A DNA stretch of 64,000 nt from Sodalis glossinidius str. 'morsitans' (GCF_000010085.1 NC_007712.1:124001-188000), one strand, 5' to 3'; positions 9,828-20,266 are shown, counted from the stretch's first letter. Translations and numbers: made by a program. The notes: generated by a model not told the origin, from the letters alone.

Positions 9828-10685
9828 ATGATCAAAAATATGCAAGTTTTAGCCTATGTTCCCCAGGGCAGTCTGGAAGCCTATGTCAGGGCCGCCAATG
9901 CCTATCCGATGCTTACGGCGGAGGAAGAGCGGGCGCTGGCTGAACGGCTGCATTATCAGGGCGATCTGGAGGCGGCCAAGAAGCTGATCCTGTCTCACCT
10001 GCGCTTTGTTGTTCATATTGCGCGTAACTATTCCGGTTACGGCCTGCCACAGGCTGACCTGATTCAAGAAGGCAATATCGGCCTGATGAAGGCCGTCCGC
10101 CGTTTCAACCCCGAAGTGGGTGTGCGGCTGGTGTCGTTTGCGGTTCACTGGATCAAGGCGGAAATTCACGAATACGTGCTGCGTAACTGGCGTATCGTGA
10201 AAGTGGCGACCACCAAGGCGCAGCGCAAGCTGTTCTTCAATTTGCGCAAAACCAAGCAGCGCCTGGGCTGGTTTAACCAGGACGAAGTGGAAATGGTGGC
10301 CAAAGAGCTGGGTGTGACCAGCAAGGACGTCCGTGAAATGGAGTCCCGCATGGCCGCGCAGGATATGACGTTTGATCCGACGCCGGAAGACGAAGCCCGC
10401 GAAGGGCAGCCGATGGCGCCAATGCTCTATCTGCAGGATAAGTCGTCCGACTTTGCCGACGGCATTGAAGAGGATAACTGGGACGATCACGCCGCCGACA
10501 AGCTGAGTGCGGCGCTAGAAGGTCTCGATGAGCGCAGCCAGGACATTATCCGTGCGCGCTGGCTGGATGACGATAACAAAAGTACGCTGCAGGAGCTGGC
10601 CGACCGGTACGGCGTTTCCGCGGAGCGCGTGCGCCAGCTTGAAAAGAACGCCATGAAAAAAATGCGTCTGGTGATCGAGGCCTGA
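9828..10685 (+). CDS. rpoH: RpoH, heat-shock sigma factor sigma-32
   Basis: A 285-residue sigma-70 family protein almost identical in layout to E. coli sigma-32: region 2 ([39 protein letters not shown]), the RpoH box [12 protein letters not shown] near residue 133 and the region 4 helix-turn-helix [20 protein letters not shown]. It directs RNA polymerase to chaperone and protease promoters. The ATG at 9828 is preferred over the one at 9824, which reads out of frame; GAGAGG precedes both. In E. coli the mRNA start region folds into a thermosensor; I did not verify such a fold here. Confidence 0.97.
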   Translation: MIKNMQVLAYVPQGSLEAYVRAANAYPMLTAEEERALAERLHYQGDLEAAKKLILSHLRFVVHIARNYSGYGLPQADLIQEGNIGLMKAVRRFNPEVGVRLVSFAVHWIKAEIHEYVLRNWRIVKVATTKAQRKLFFNLRKTKQRLGWFNQDEVEMVAKELGVTSKDVREMESRMAAQDMTFDPTPEDEAREGQPMAPMLYLQDKSSDFADGIEEDNWDDHAADKLSAALEGLDERSQDIIRARWLDDDNKSTLQELADRYGVSAERVRQLEKNAMKKMRLVIEA

Positions 10686-10750
10686 CGGCAGTGCGGCAAT
10701 CTGCCGCTGCATCCCATCGCGTTCGTTGCCCTGAGCGGCAGGCGCTTATC

Positions 10751-10784
10751 ACAGCCGGTGATTGTTCACCGGCTGTGTTGTTTT
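10751..10784 (+). terminator. Rho-independent terminator of rpoH
   Basis: ACAGCCGGTG and CACCGGCTGT form a perfect 10-bp stem with a 6-base loop, followed by GTTGTTTT. It lies about 65 bases after the rpoH stop and before the convergent panM. Confidence 0.85.
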
Positions 10785-10821
10785 CAGCGCGGCGTCACGG
10801 GGGCGACCGAGGCGCGAGCCG

Positions 10822-11220
10822 CTAACGCAGATGCCAGCCGTCAGGTTCTTCATAGAAGCCGCAGGCGGACATGAATTTACCCATCAGGGCGGCGTCCTCC
10901 AGCGGTTGTTGATTGCTGAGCCACCAAGAGACGATATCGGGCATTTGGCGGCGGGTTTCATTGACTAAATACAGGCCCACGCCCCGTCGCCGGGTCTCAG
11001 GCCGCACGCGTAGCCCCATTAGTCGCCCCTCTCCCCAGGCGGCGTCTAGCTCTACCTGCACCGCGGCTAGCAGCCGATCGTTAAAGCGTGCGGCGAACAG
11101 CGCGAAGGAGTCGGTAAATTGCTGTTGCAGCGCGTCGATATCCACGGCAGGCCAAATATTTACCAGATCACGTTTATCCTGGGGGCTTAATACCGTCAGC
11201 CTTTCAATCGTCAGTTTCAT
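10822..11220 (-). CDS. panM: PanM (PanZ), aspartate decarboxylase maturation factor
   Basis: A 132-residue GNAT-fold protein starting MKLTIERL. The acetyl-CoA site is visible in LRVRPETRRRGVGLYLVNE, followed by SWWLSNQQPLED and FMSACGFY. PanM promotes cleavage of PanD in pantothenate synthesis and mediates its feedback inhibition by CoA. I chose the ATG at 11220; the frame is open 28 codons further but that part is not family-like. Convergent with rpoH as in E. coli, but livJ, which sits between them there, is missing. Intact. Confidence 0.87.
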   Translation of the reverse strand: MKLTIERLTVLSPQDKRDLVNIWPAVDIDALQQQFTDSFALFAARFNDRLLAAVQVELDAAWGEGRLMGLRVRPETRRRGVGLYLVNETRRQMPDIVSWWLSNQQPLEDAALMGKFMSACGFYEEPDGWHLR

Positions 11221-11397
11221 GTGTTCCTTACAGACATTACCGTTATTCCTATCCCCATAGACAGGTGAAGATAGTCGGCGACAGTATAACGCAATTGCCG
11301 GCATATACCGCGCGATATCCGGACGTTGGGATAACCACCGTTATGAAATTGCCGCTTGAGGGGGCGTTACACGGTCGTCACACCGATGTTATTTTTC

Positions 11398-11417
11398 TGT
11401 CATCTTCGCATGTCATG
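11398..11417 (+). promoter_or_regulatory. Possible degenerate Pho box before ugpB
   Basis: CTGTCAT and TGTCAT recur about 13 bases apart, 40-60 bases before ugpB. PhoB boxes are pairs of CTGTCAT-like repeats with an 11-base period, and E. coli ugpB is PhoB-activated. The spacing here is off, so this may be a decayed site or chance. Confidence 0.3.
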
Positions 11418-11456
11418 TTACAGGTCGTTAATGACATTAGGTTTTAGGAGAACGGC

Positions 11457-12530
11457 ATGGCAATCCCCTTTGTCCGTACCGCGCGCTTTGCGCCGCGCTA
11501 ATGTGGGTCGTGAGTCAAAGCGCCTGGGCGGTGACGGAAATTCCTTTCTGGCATGCCATGGAAGGTGAACTGGGAAAAGAGGTGGAAAGCCTGGCCACCC
11601 GTTTTAACCAGACGCATCCGGATTACCGCATCGTGCCGGTGTACAAGGGGGCTTCCCGCAGGAACTGGCGGCCGGCATCGCCGCCTGGCGCACCAGCAAT
11701 GCGCCGGCTATCCTGCAGGTGTATGAGGTGGGTACCGCCACCATGATGGCCAGCCACGCTATTAAATCGGTGTATCAGGTGTTTAGCGACGCCGGCGTTG
11801 ATAATGATGAATCCGCCTTTGTGCCAGCGGTACTGGGCTATTACAGCGACAGTAAAACTGGCCATCTGCTCTCCCAGCCGTTTAATAGTTCCACGCCGGT
11901 GCTGTATTACAATAAGGACGCCTTCAAACGGTCGGTGCTGGACCCCGAACAGCTGCCGCAAACCTGCAGCAGCTGGCGGCGGACGCGGTTAAGCTACGCG
12001 AAGCCGGTCTGGCCTGCGGCTATGCCAACGGCGGCTACCAAGGCTGGATCCATATTGAAAACTTCAGCGCCTGGCATGGCTTACCGGTTGTGACACAGGA
12101 CAACGGTTTTGCCGGCACTGATGCCCGGCTGGTGTTCAACGGGGACCGGTACAGATCAAACACATCCAATTGCTGGCGGATATGCTAAAGAACGGCAGCG
12201 CCGGCTATTTCGGCCGTGATGATACCTATATGGCGAAGTTCTATGGTGACGAATGCGGTATGACCATTGGTTCTTCGGGTTCGTTGTCGACCGTGCGCCA
12301 GTACGCCAAATTCAATTATGGCGTTGGCATGATGCCTTATGACGCCGATGTGAAAGGCGCGCCGCAAAACGCGATGATAGGCGGCGCAGCCTGTGGGTTA
12401 TAGCTGGCAAGAGCGCGGAAACCTATAAGGGTGTCGCTCAATTCCTGCATTTCCTGGCCGAGCCGGACATTGTCGCCGAATGGCATTAGCAAACCGGTTA
12501 TCTGCCGATCACTACCGCCGGCGGTCCGGT
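11457..12530 (+). pseudogene. ugpB: UgpB, glycerol-3-phosphate binding protein, multiply frameshifted
   Basis: TAGGAG precedes the ATG at 11457. Frames in succession match the periplasmic sn-glycerol-3-phosphate binding protein: [20 protein letters not shown], then [18 protein letters not shown] and [17 protein letters not shown], later [20 protein letters not shown] and TGYLPIT. Breaks occur in the signal peptide and near 11650, 11970, 12150 and 12390, and codon 12487-12489 is TAG. The last 110 or so residues are missing: the frame passes straight into the end of ugpA. It cannot make a working binding protein. Confidence 0.88.
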
Positions 12531-13278
12531 TCAGGCCACGACCACGTTGATTTACAAAATCTACCGCGAAGGCTTCACCGGGCTGGCTATGTTCAGCCAT
12601 GGTCTCTTGCTGGCAGGTGTCGTGGTGATCCTGTTTCCCTTGTATGTGGCGTTGGTAGCGGCGTCGCTGGATTCACATCAGGTGTTTCAGGTCCCGCTGC
12701 GCCTGCTGCCCGGCGGCCACCTGTGGGACAACCTGCATCAGGTATGGTCGCAGGGTGTCAGCGGCCAGAGTGTACCCTTCAGCAGCCTGTTGTTAAACAG
12801 TCTGATCATGGCGCTTGGTATTACTGTCGGTAAAATTACCGTATCGCTGCTATCCGCCTTCGCTATCATTTATTTCCGTTTTCCGCTGCGTAATTTGGCG
12901 TTTTGGCTGATATTCATGACGCTGATGCTGCCGGTAGAGGTGCAGACTTTTCCCACGGTCGATGTGATTGCCCATGTACATATGCTGGACAGCTATACCC
13001 GCCTGACGCTGCCGCTGTCCAAAACCAATCTGGCGGTGCTGTTTGTGATCACCTTTATTTACGGCTGGAATCAATATCTCTGGCTGCTGCTGATTATTAA
13101 CGACGCTTCGCTGGGCACGGCGGTTGCGGGCATACAAAGCATGATTGCCAGCGGCGATGGCACCACGCAGTGGAATCAGGTCATGGCGGCGATGCTGTTG
13201 ACCCTTATTGCGCCGGTGACGATTGTTTTAGTTATGCAGCGTGCGTTTGTGCGTGGCTTGGTGGATAGCGAGAAATAG
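12531..13278 (+). pseudogene. ugpE: Fused remnant of ugpA tail and ugpE permease, coupling loop deleted
   Basis: [14 protein letters not shown] is the C-terminal part of UgpA; it continues directly into UgpE ([20 protein letters not shown]), so nearly all of ugpA and the UgpE start are gone. UgpE is then open to its normal end [14 protein letters not shown], but at about 13010-13020 LTLPL joins SKTNLAVLF. Compared with E. coli UgpE this removes roughly 43 residues, including the EAA loop (EAARIDGA) by which ABC permeases grip their ATPase. The reading frame is kept across that deletion, but the product should be non-functional. Confidence 0.85.
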
Positions 13279-13284
13279 CGCACT

Positions 13285-14248
13285 ATGGCAAGTTTACGAT
13301 TACAACATGTCGTTAAAAGCTACGACGGCAAAACCACCATTATCGCGCCGCTGGATCTGACGGTGGCGGACTGTGAATTCATCGTGCTGGTCGGGCCTTC
13401 CGGCTGCGGCAAGTCTACCCTGTTACGTCTGGTGGCCGGGCTGGAGAGCGTGACCGCCGGCGATATTTATATCGGCGACAAGCGCATCACCGGTTGCGAG
13501 CCGCAGGATCGCCATGGTATTCCAAAATTATGCGTTGTATCGGCACATGAGCGTGTTCGACAACATGGCTTATGGACTCAAAATTCGCGGTCTCGGGAAA
13601 CAGCAAATTCGACATGCGGTGGAGCAGGTGGCTGACATATTGGAGCTGGAGCCGCTTTTGTACCGTAAGCCGCGAGAACTCTCCGGCGGCCAGCGGCAGC
13701 GTGTTGCTATGGGGTGTGCCCTGGTACGTGAACTAGACGTGTTTTTGTTCGATGAGCCGCTCTCCAATCTGGATGCGAAGCTGCGTACGCAAATGCGCCT
13801 GGAATTGCAGCAATTGCACCGCCGGTTAAAGACCACCAGTTTTTATGTCACTCACGATCAGGTCGAGGCCATGACGCTGGCCGAACGGGTGGTGGTACTT
13901 AATCGGGGCCGGGTAGAACAAATCGGCACGCCGACGGAAATTTACCGCCGGCATTCGCCCAGAACAGATCCTGCGCGCGCGGCGACGCGCGAACGCCACC
14001 GGCGGGCAGCGTTAACGGCCAGGCGCGGCGCCCGTGCGCCGCGCAGGAGAAATGTGCCACCTGGAGGTGGCCACGCTTGAGCGGCTGGGTGCCGATAATT
14101 TGGCCTATGGCCACTGGTAAGCTGTGCCATGGTAGTGCGTCTGGCCCATGACGATCTCCCGGCGCCCGACGCGACGCTGCATTTGAATTGTCCGGCCAAC
14201 GCATGGCACTATTTCGACTCGCAAAATGGAACCTGGGTGGAAATATGA
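13285..14248 (+). pseudogene. ugpC: UgpC, ATPase of glycerol-3-phosphate importer, frameshifted
   Basis: It begins MASLRLQHVVKSYDGKT with Walker A GPSGCGKST. At about 13512, in the codons after QDR, one base is lost and the frame shifts; the match resumes with [20 protein letters not shown], signature LSGGQRQR, Walker [13 protein letters not shown] and [15 protein letters not shown]. The regulatory C-terminal domain is scattered over several frames ([14 protein letters not shown], then [13 protein letters not shown]) up to a TGA overlapping the ugpQ ATG. Another oddity is MGCALVRE, where relatives have Arg for Cys. Confidence 0.88.
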
Positions 14249-14943
14249 CCAGAGAATGGCTTTATCCGACCATCGTTGCCCACCGTGGAGGGGGTTCGCT
14301 GGCGCCGGAAAATACGCTTGCCGGTATCGATACCGGTGCCCGCTATGGCCAGCAGATGATTGAAGTGGATTCCAAACTGTCCGCCGATGGTTAAATTTTT
14401 CTGTTGCACGATGATACGCTGGAACGCACCAGCCAAGGCAGCGGCATCGCCGGCCAATTGGATTGGTCTACACTGGCGCAGATTGAGGCCGGCGAATGGT
14501 TCGATGAAACCTTTCGCGGTGAGCGGCTGCCGCTATTGTCGTCGGTGGCGGAACGTTGCCGGCAACATGGGCTTGCGATCAACATCGAAATCAAACCCAC
14601 CACGGGCGTTGAAGATGAGACCGGCCGCGCCGTGACGCTGGCCGCGCGTCAGCTGTGGCAAGGGATGACACCGCCGCCGCTGGAACTACCGCGCGGATTG
14701 CTGCTGGAAGAGTGGCGCGACGACTGGGATACACTGGCAAGTCAGTTGTCATGTCAGGCTTTGCACCTGCAGCATGAGGCGTTGACCGAGGATCGGGTTG
14801 AGGCTATTAAAGCCAGCGGACTGCATATTTTGGCCTGGATCGTTAACAGCCCCTATCGCGCCCGCACACTGTTAGGCTGGGGCGTCGACGCCCTCTGTAC
14901 CGACTGCATTGACCTGATTGACGCTGATTTCGCCAACTCCTGA
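14245..14943 (+). pseudogene. ugpQ: UgpQ, glycerophosphodiester phosphodiesterase, stop codon and deletion
   Basis: The frame starts [20 protein letters not shown], with the catalytic HRG, and reaches KLSADG before a TAA at 14392-14394 where relatives have Glu (GAA), a one-base nonsense change. The frame continues [22 protein letters not shown] and [10 protein letters not shown] to the end. Between MTPPPL and ELPRG about 16 residues are missing relative to E. coli. It overlaps ugpC by ATGA, as in an intact operon. UgpQ would release glycerol-3-phosphate from phospholipid head groups in the cytoplasm. Confidence 0.88.
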
Positions 14944-15573
14944 GACGGGGGCACAGCCCTTTTCGATCTTTACGCTGATGACGACAATGCAGTTATACAT
15001 TGAACACCCTCCTGAGAAGTTATTATGTCGCATTGAACGGTGAACCTATGCCGCCTTAAATACCCCGCAAGACGTGTTGATGTTCCCTCCAGGCATTTTA
15101 ACCCGCTAATGTCGTCATCCTGTGGCAGAGACAATACAGCCATCACTGACAATGAGGGGCATGGTACCCCTAGGCATTCCTATTAACATGCGTGCGGAGA
15201 AGACTGCATTTTACTTTTTCTTTACCCGTGTTGCGGTATTACCCTGGCGCAACAAACCTGGCGTGATACCCCTGGGGGAAATATGCGTTTGGCAAGAGAG
15301 TAAAGTCAATAAGGCGCAAGACCCTCTCAGGGCCTTTGACCTGGGTGCTTTAGCGAACAATTTAAATCGCAGGTGATCATAGCGACCAATAAAAGTCTTA
15401 CATTGCGCGTGGGAAAGCGTGTCGTGAAGGGTGCGTTGTCATATTGCTCCGGCTTTTACCCTGTTTAGTAAAACCTATCTAAATAGGATGCAAGTTGAGT
15501 TGAACGGCGCAGGGAAGAATATGTAAATAAAGTACCAAAATAATAATCTCACCTGATAATGATAGGAGAAGAA
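14944..15573. other. Intergenic stretch between ugpQ and the effector-like gene; no gene recognised
   Basis: About 630 bases with no recognisable coding sequence. A frame at 15122-15376 is open but has no ribosome site and no family resemblance. In E. coli ggt follows ugpQ; it is absent here, and the next conserved gene (metR) comes from a different part of the E. coli map, so this stretch contains or borders a rearrangement point. Confidence 0.5.
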
Positions 15574-16539
15574 ATGACCTTTTGTAATCCTAGCACAGCG
15601 CGCTGTGCTTTATTTTCCCAACACGCGGTGGAAGACTACAGCGAAATAAATAGGCAATCCGCTATTTCGCCGCAAGGATGGCATGAATATCTTTTCAATC
15701 TATTCATGCCAGGCAGCGTACAAAAGGCATATTCATCGCAATACGATAACTTTACCTAAGCGCTCATCGACGCATTGGAGAAGAAAATAGCCGATCCCGA
15801 CGATTACGCAATTCCAGAAACCCTCGAGTTCGCAATTGGTGCTTTTAAAGTATCTTACTCTCATACCCCTTCTCATTGGTATAACGGTGAAATAAAGGTG
15901 GAGGTGAAAATTACGGAACCTGATAATTACACCACTATTGCTACCGTAGATAAAGAGCTTTTCAACCGCACCCTCACGCTGTTGCTGTTGCAAAAGCGAA
16001 CTCATCACTCGGCATACCAATATTCACTGACGGGAGAGGGGAAAATAGACCTGCGCGAGGCGAATCTGGCCGGTGTTGACGTTAAATATGCCGATCTTTC
16101 GTCGGCGAATTTGCGTGGCACGAACCTGAAGGCGGTGGATATGCGCCATGCTATTCTTACAAGAGCTTCTCTGGCGAACCTGAAGTTTGCCTGGCTGGCT
16201 GATGCCGATTTAGAAGAGGCGACGCTGACGGGCGCAGTTTGTTGCAAAACCAAACTGTGGCGAGCTCACCTCATCGGTGCCAACCTCAGTCATGCCGGTT
16301 TCACCTGTGCTGACCTAAGTCACGCAAAGCTCAGCAACGCTTGCCTGAGGGACACCACCCTCCAGGGTGCGCAACTGGCGAGCGCCAAGTTCGAGGGGAC
16401 CTTTGTCGACGGGGCGTCTTTCAATAACATCACGCTCAGGGGAACCCATAGTGGTCCAATGAGTGGCCATGTCCCGTCACCGAGTTGTAGATCATGCTGG
16501 CGCGCACAAACGTGTGCTGTTCCCGCGCAGCGTGAGTGA
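15574..16539 (+). pseudogene. Pentapeptide-repeat protein resembling type III effectors PipB/PipB2, one internal stop
   Basis: AGGAGAAGAA precedes the ATG at 15574. The N-terminal domain (WHEYLFNLFMPGSVQKAY, then ALIDALEKK and FNRTLTLLLLQKRT) has the layout of the non-repeat domain of Salmonella PipB2. From about 16045 come pentapeptide repeats (DLREANLAGVDVKYADLSSA and on), which fold as a right-handed beta helix, ending near 16440. A TAA at 15757-15759 splits the gene, with the same frame continuing at once. The last 35 residues do not look like the family. Type III effectors act in host cells; Sodalis carries type III secretion systems. The effector assignment is inference. Confidence 0.6.
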
Positions 16540-16700
16540 AAAAACGTCAATTTCAGATCGCCAGAGCGACGGACCGTTGGCTGGCGCAAAACGCAAGGCT
16601 TATCTTTGGCAAAGCGGTTGGTCGGTTTACGCAGCTGAGCTTTGGGGCGCCGCCGTCTGCCTGCGGGAACGTTCGTCACCATGCTAACTAAATTTCAAGA
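16540..16700. other. Remnant between effector-like gene and metR
   Basis: A plus-strand frame (ATDRWLAQNARLIFGKAV and QLSFGAPPSACGNVRH) looks mildly protein-like, but I cannot identify it and it has no start. It is probably the tail of a lost gene. Confidence 0.3.
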
Positions 16701-16707
16701 TACAAGG

Positions 16708-17619
16708 TTAGAGGTTTGCCTCGGCGCAGCGGACATATGGCAAATGCGCGCAGGCGTGCTGTTGGGCTGAGTGGATGAATGCCTCGGTCGCCGGCTGGCG
16801 TTGTTCGCCGTCGCGTACGGCAGCGTAAAGCCGGCTCCACAACCCTTCCCCAAGCGTCCGGGTGGCGATAAGCCCCTGGCGTTCAAAGCTTTCCACGACC
16901 CAATGCGGCAACGCGGCGATACCCATGCGCGCCGATACCATTTGTATCAGCAGCAGGGTGTTATCCACGGTTTTCAACATGGGATTAATGCCCGCCGGCT
17001 GTAGGAAATGGCGCCAAATGTCCAGGCGGTTGCGCTGTACCGGATAGATAAGCAATGTTTCCTGGTCCAGGTCCTGCGGCGCAATGACCTTTTTGGCCGC
17101 CAGCGGATGATCCGGCGACAGCACCAGCCGGACCTCGAAATCGAACATGGGCGCATAGTACAGCCCGCTACGCGGCAGAATATCCGAGGTCAAAACCAAA
17201 TCCAGTTCGCCCTGCTGGAGCGCCGGTTGCGGATCGAAGGTGACGCCGGAGCGGAAATCCATTAACACTTGCGGCCATTGTTGGTGGAATTCCGCCAGGG
17301 CCGGCGTCATCCACTGTATACAACTATGGCACTCGATAGCTAAACGCAGCGTGGCCTGGTGCGGTTGCTGGCAGGTTTGCAGAGCCTGCTGAACCTGCGG
17401 CAAGATTTGTTCGGCCAGCTGCAGCAGGATCTCGCCCTGCGGCGTAAAACGCAGCGGCTGGCTTTTGCGTACGAACAGGCGAAAGCCGAGCCGCTGTTCC
17501 AGATCGCTGAACTGATGCGACAGCGCCGATTGGGTCTGGTGTAGCTGCGATGCGGCCGCCGCCAGCGAACCGCTGTTACGCAACGCCTGCAGCGTTCGCA
17601 GATGTTTGAGTTCGATCAT
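16708..17619 (-). CDS. metR: MetR, LysR-type activator of methionine genes
   Basis: A 303-residue LysR-family regulator: winged helix-turn-helix [20 protein letters not shown] with [20 protein letters not shown], then the homocysteine-responsive effector domain ([40 protein letters not shown]). MetR activates metE and metA with homocysteine as coactivator. It is divergent from metE as in E. coli, and its own start codon overlaps a MetR box. The C-terminus is about 14 residues shorter than in E. coli; otherwise intact. Confidence 0.94.
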   Translation of the reverse strand: MIELKHLRTLQALRNSGSLAAAASQLHQTQSALSHQFSDLEQRLGFRLFVRKSQPLRFTPQGEILLQLAEQILPQVQQALQTCQQPHQATLRLAIECHSCIQWMTPALAEFHQQWPQVLMDFRSGVTFDPQPALQQGELDLVLTSDILPRSGLYYAPMFDFEVRLVLSPDHPLAAKKVIAPQDLDQETLLIYPVQRNRLDIWRHFLQPAGINPMLKTVDNTLLLIQMVSARMGIAALPHWVVESFERQGLIATRTLGEGLWSRLYAAVRDGEQRQPATEAFIHSAQQHACAHLPYVRCAEANL

Positions 17620-17631
17620 GAAAGTGTTTCA
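17619..17631. promoter_or_regulatory. MetR binding site in the metR-metE control region
   Basis: TGAA-AGTGT-TTCA matches the MetR consensus TGAANNNNNTTCA exactly and lies between the divergent genes. Its first base is the first base of the metR start codon on the minus strand, so bound MetR would cover its own initiation region. Confidence 0.8.
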
Positions 17632-17682
17632 CCTGGAAGTGAATAAATTGCGCTTGTGAACAGTACACTACATGGTGATTAT

Positions 17683-17706
17683 GGATGTGTAAACATCTGG
17701 ACGTCT
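17683..17706. promoter_or_regulatory. MetJ operator (tandem met boxes) before metE
   Basis: Consecutive 8-base units GGATGTGT, AAACATCT and GGACGTCT resemble the met box AGACGTCT, the last two closely. MetJ with S-adenosylmethionine binds two or more tandem boxes. The array ends 15 bases before the metE start, next to its GGGAGAGGG ribosome site. Confidence 0.75.
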
Positions 17707-17721
17707 AAATGGGAGAGGGCA

Positions 17722-19998
17722 ATGGCAATTCTGAGTCACACACTGGGTTTTCCCCGCGTTGGTCTGCACCGGGAACTGAAAAAAGCGCAGGAAAGTTATT
17801 GGGCCGGTAACATCAGCCAGCAGCAATTGCTTGAAACCGGCCGCGAACTGCGGGCGCGTCATTGGCAACAGCAGAAAGATGCGGGCGTCGACCTTCTGCC
17901 AGTGGGTGATTTTGCCTGGTACGATCATGTCCTCACCACCAGCCTGATGCTGGATAACGTCCCGGCCCGCCACCGCAGCGGCGCGAACGAAAGCGATATT
18001 GACACGCTATTTCGTATCGGCCGCGGCCGCGCGCCGACCGGTGAACCGGCCGCCGCCGCCGAGATGACCAAATGGTTTAACACCAACTATCACTATATGG
18101 TACCCGAGTTTACCCTGGGACAGCAGTTCCGCCTGGGCTGGACCCAGTTGCTGGATGAAGTGGACGAAGCGCTGGCGCTCGGCCATCGCGTGAAGCCGGT
18201 GCTGCTTGGACCGGTCAGTTATCTGTGGCTGGGTAAAGTCAAAGGCGAGGCGTTTGATCGCCTGTCCCTGTTGCCGGCGCTGCTGCCGGTATACAAACAG
18301 GTTTTGGGTGAGCTGGCGAAACGAGGCGTCGATTGGGTACAAATCGACGAACAGGCATTGGTACTGGAATTACCGCAGGCGTGGCGCGAAGCCTATCGCG
18401 AGGCCTATCAAGCGCTGCAAGGCCAGACAAAACTACTGCTGACGACCTATTTCGATAGCATCCGGCATCAGCTGGATATTATCACCGCGCTGCCGGTGCA
18501 GGGGCTGCATGTAGATTTGGTGGCGGGCGACGACGACCTGACAGAGTTGCACCGGCAACTGCCGGCGGAGTGGGTGTTATCTGCCGGCGTCATCAACGGG
18601 CGTAACGTCTGGCGCGCCGATCTGCAGAGCTGGTTTGAACAACTGCGTCCTCTGCTGGGCAAACGCGAGCTTTGGTTGGGATCGTCTTGTTCCCTGCTGC
18701 ACAGCCCCATTGATTTGAGCACCGAAACGCAGCTTGATGAAGAAGTAAAGAGCTGGTTTGCTTTCGCGCTGCAAAAATGCGCCGAGTTGGGTCTGCTGCG
18801 TGCCGCGCTGAATGCGCCGGATGAAGCGAATCAGGCCCGTTTGGGCGAGTATAGCGCGCCAATCCGCGCCCGCCGTCACTCTAGCCGGGTGCACAACCCA
18901 GAGGTCAAAGCGCGTCTGGAAAAGATCACCGCCGCTGACAGCCAGCGTCAGCAGCCCTACGCCGCCCGCGCCGCCCTGCAACGTGCGCGCTTTAAACTGC
19001 CCGCCTGGCCGACCACCACCATCGGCTCATTCCCGCAAACCACGGAAATCCGCGGCCTGCGTCTGGATTTCAAACGCGGTCGTCTGGACGGCGGCCACTA
19101 CCGTACCGGCATTAGCGAACATATCAAGCAGGCCATTGTCGAGCAGGAGCGCCTGGGGCTGGATGTTCTGGTCCACGGCGAAGCCGAGCGCAACGACATG
19201 GTGGAGTATTTCGGCGAGCATCTGGATGGGTTTGTCTTCACTCAGAACGGTTGGGTACAAAGCTACGGTTCGCGTTGCGTGAAGCCGCCAATCATTATCG
19301 GCGATATCAGCCGGCCTGAGGCGATTACCATCGAATGGGCGCGTTATGCCCAGTCGCTGACCGCGAAACCCGTGAAAGGCATGCTGACCGGCCCAGTTAC
19401 CATACTGTGCTGGTCATTCCCGCGGGAAGATGTGAGCCGTAAAACCATCGCCCGTCAGATTGCGCTGGCGCTGCGTGACGAAGTGGCGGATTTGGAACAG
19501 GCCGGTATCGGCGTCATTCAAATCGACGAACCGGCGCTGCGCGAGGGTTTGCCGCTAAAACATTCGGCCTGGCAAGATTATCTGACGTGGGCGGTGGAAG
19601 CATTCCGGTTGAACGCGGCGGTGGCGCAGGACGATACCCAAATCCACACCCATATGTGTTACTGCGAGTTCAACGATATTATGGACTCTATCGCAGCGCT
19701 TGATGCGGATGTCATCACCATCGAAACCTCCCGTTCTGATATGGAACTGCTGGAAACTTTCAAGGAGTTCGATTATCCCAATGAAATCGGGCCAGGCGTG
19801 TATGACATTCACTCGCCGAACGTTCCGAGCGAGGAGTGGATAGTCGAATTGCTGCGTAAAGCAGCCCAGCGTATTCCGGCGGAACGTTTGTGGGTGAACC
19901 CGGACTGCGGACTTAAAACCCGCGCCTGGCCGGAAACCCGTCAATCGCTGGCCAATATGGTCACCGCTGCCAGAAAACTGCGCGAGGAGCAGCCGTAA
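17722..19998 (+). CDS. metE: MetE, cobalamin-independent methionine synthase
   Basis: A 758-residue enzyme transferring the methyl group of 5-methyltetrahydropteroyl-triglutamate to homocysteine. The start [20 protein letters not shown] is the conserved N-terminus; [17 protein letters not shown] opens the C-terminal barrel; zinc ligands are visible in [13 protein letters not shown] and [10 protein letters not shown]. Both (beta-alpha)8 halves are complete. I chose the ATG at 17722 after GGGAGAGGG; an in-frame ATG 22 codons upstream lies inside the MetJ operator. Regulation by MetR and MetJ is implied by the sites upstream. Confidence 0.97.
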   Translation: MAILSHTLGFPRVGLHRELKKAQESYWAGNISQQQLLETGRELRARHWQQQKDAGVDLLPVGDFAWYDHVLTTSLMLDNVPARHRSGANESDIDTLFRIGRGRAPTGEPAAAAEMTKWFNTNYHYMVPEFTLGQQFRLGWTQLLDEVDEALALGHRVKPVLLGPVSYLWLGKVKGEAFDRLSLLPALLPVYKQVLGELAKRGVDWVQIDEQALVLELPQAWREAYREAYQALQGQTKLLLTTYFDSIRHQLDIITALPVQGLHVDLVAGDDDLTELHRQLPAEWVLSAGVINGRNVWRADLQSWFEQLRPLLGKRELWLGSSCSLLHSPIDLSTETQLDEEVKSWFAFALQKCAELGLLRAALNAPDEANQARLGEYSAPIRARRHSSRVHNPEVKARLEKITAADSQRQQPYAARAALQRARFKLPAWPTTTIGSFPQTTEIRGLRLDFKRGRLDGGHYRTGISEHIKQAIVEQERLGLDVLVHGEAERNDMVEYFGEHLDGFVFTQNGWVQSYGSRCVKPPIIIGDISRPEAITIEWARYAQSLTAKPVKGMLTGPVTILCWSFPREDVSRKTIARQIALALRDEVADLEQAGIGVIQIDEPALREGLPLKHSAWQDYLTWAVEAFRLNAAVAQDDTQIHTHMCYCEFNDIMDSIAALDADVITIETSRSDMELLETFKEFDYPNEIGPGVYDIHSPNVPSEEWIVELLRKAAQRIPAERLWVNPDCGLKTRAWPETRQSLANMVTAARKLREEQP

Positions 19999-20241
19999 AC
20001 GAGGCCGCCGGTTCGCCGGCGCTCGCGCAGGGAAGCGTGACGCAGTGTGAAAACGCCAGACGGAGCAGTCTGGCAAGGAACGGCCAGCACGCTGCGACGA
20101 CAGTCAATTAACGGAATAATAAGCCTCAGCCGGGAAAGGTTGTTCCACACCAGGGAAATACCCGTCAGGGCAGAACGTACCAGCGTTCATTCAAGCGCGG
20201 TGGCTACCATCAATCCGGTTAAGGTGGCATCGCATTCTCCC
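19999..20241. other. Stretch between metE and the group II intron; hairpins only
   Basis: No gene recognised. Small inverted repeats are present (CGCCGG/CCGGCG just after metE and CCAGAC/GTCTGG at 20053-20070). In E. coli metE is followed directly by the convergent ysgA, whose remnant lies beyond the intron. Confidence 0.5.
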
Positions 20242-20265
20242 GGGGCGCGACTACGCCCCTTTTTT
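20242..20265 (+). terminator. Rho-independent terminator, insertion point of the intron
   Basis: GGGGCG and CGCCCC form a stem with loop CGACTA, followed by six T. The group II intron begins two bases after this T tract, the target habit of bacterial class C introns. Confidence 0.8.
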
Positions 20266-20266
20266 A

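Noticed and set aside
15122..15376. Open frame of 84 codons downstream of ugpQ
   Set aside because: No ribosome site and no recognisable protein features.
20100..20240. Possible riboswitch-like sequence (CCGGGAAAGG and later GGTGGC) after metE
   Set aside because: The order and spacing do not fit the cobalamin or SAM riboswitch cores, and no regulated gene follows.
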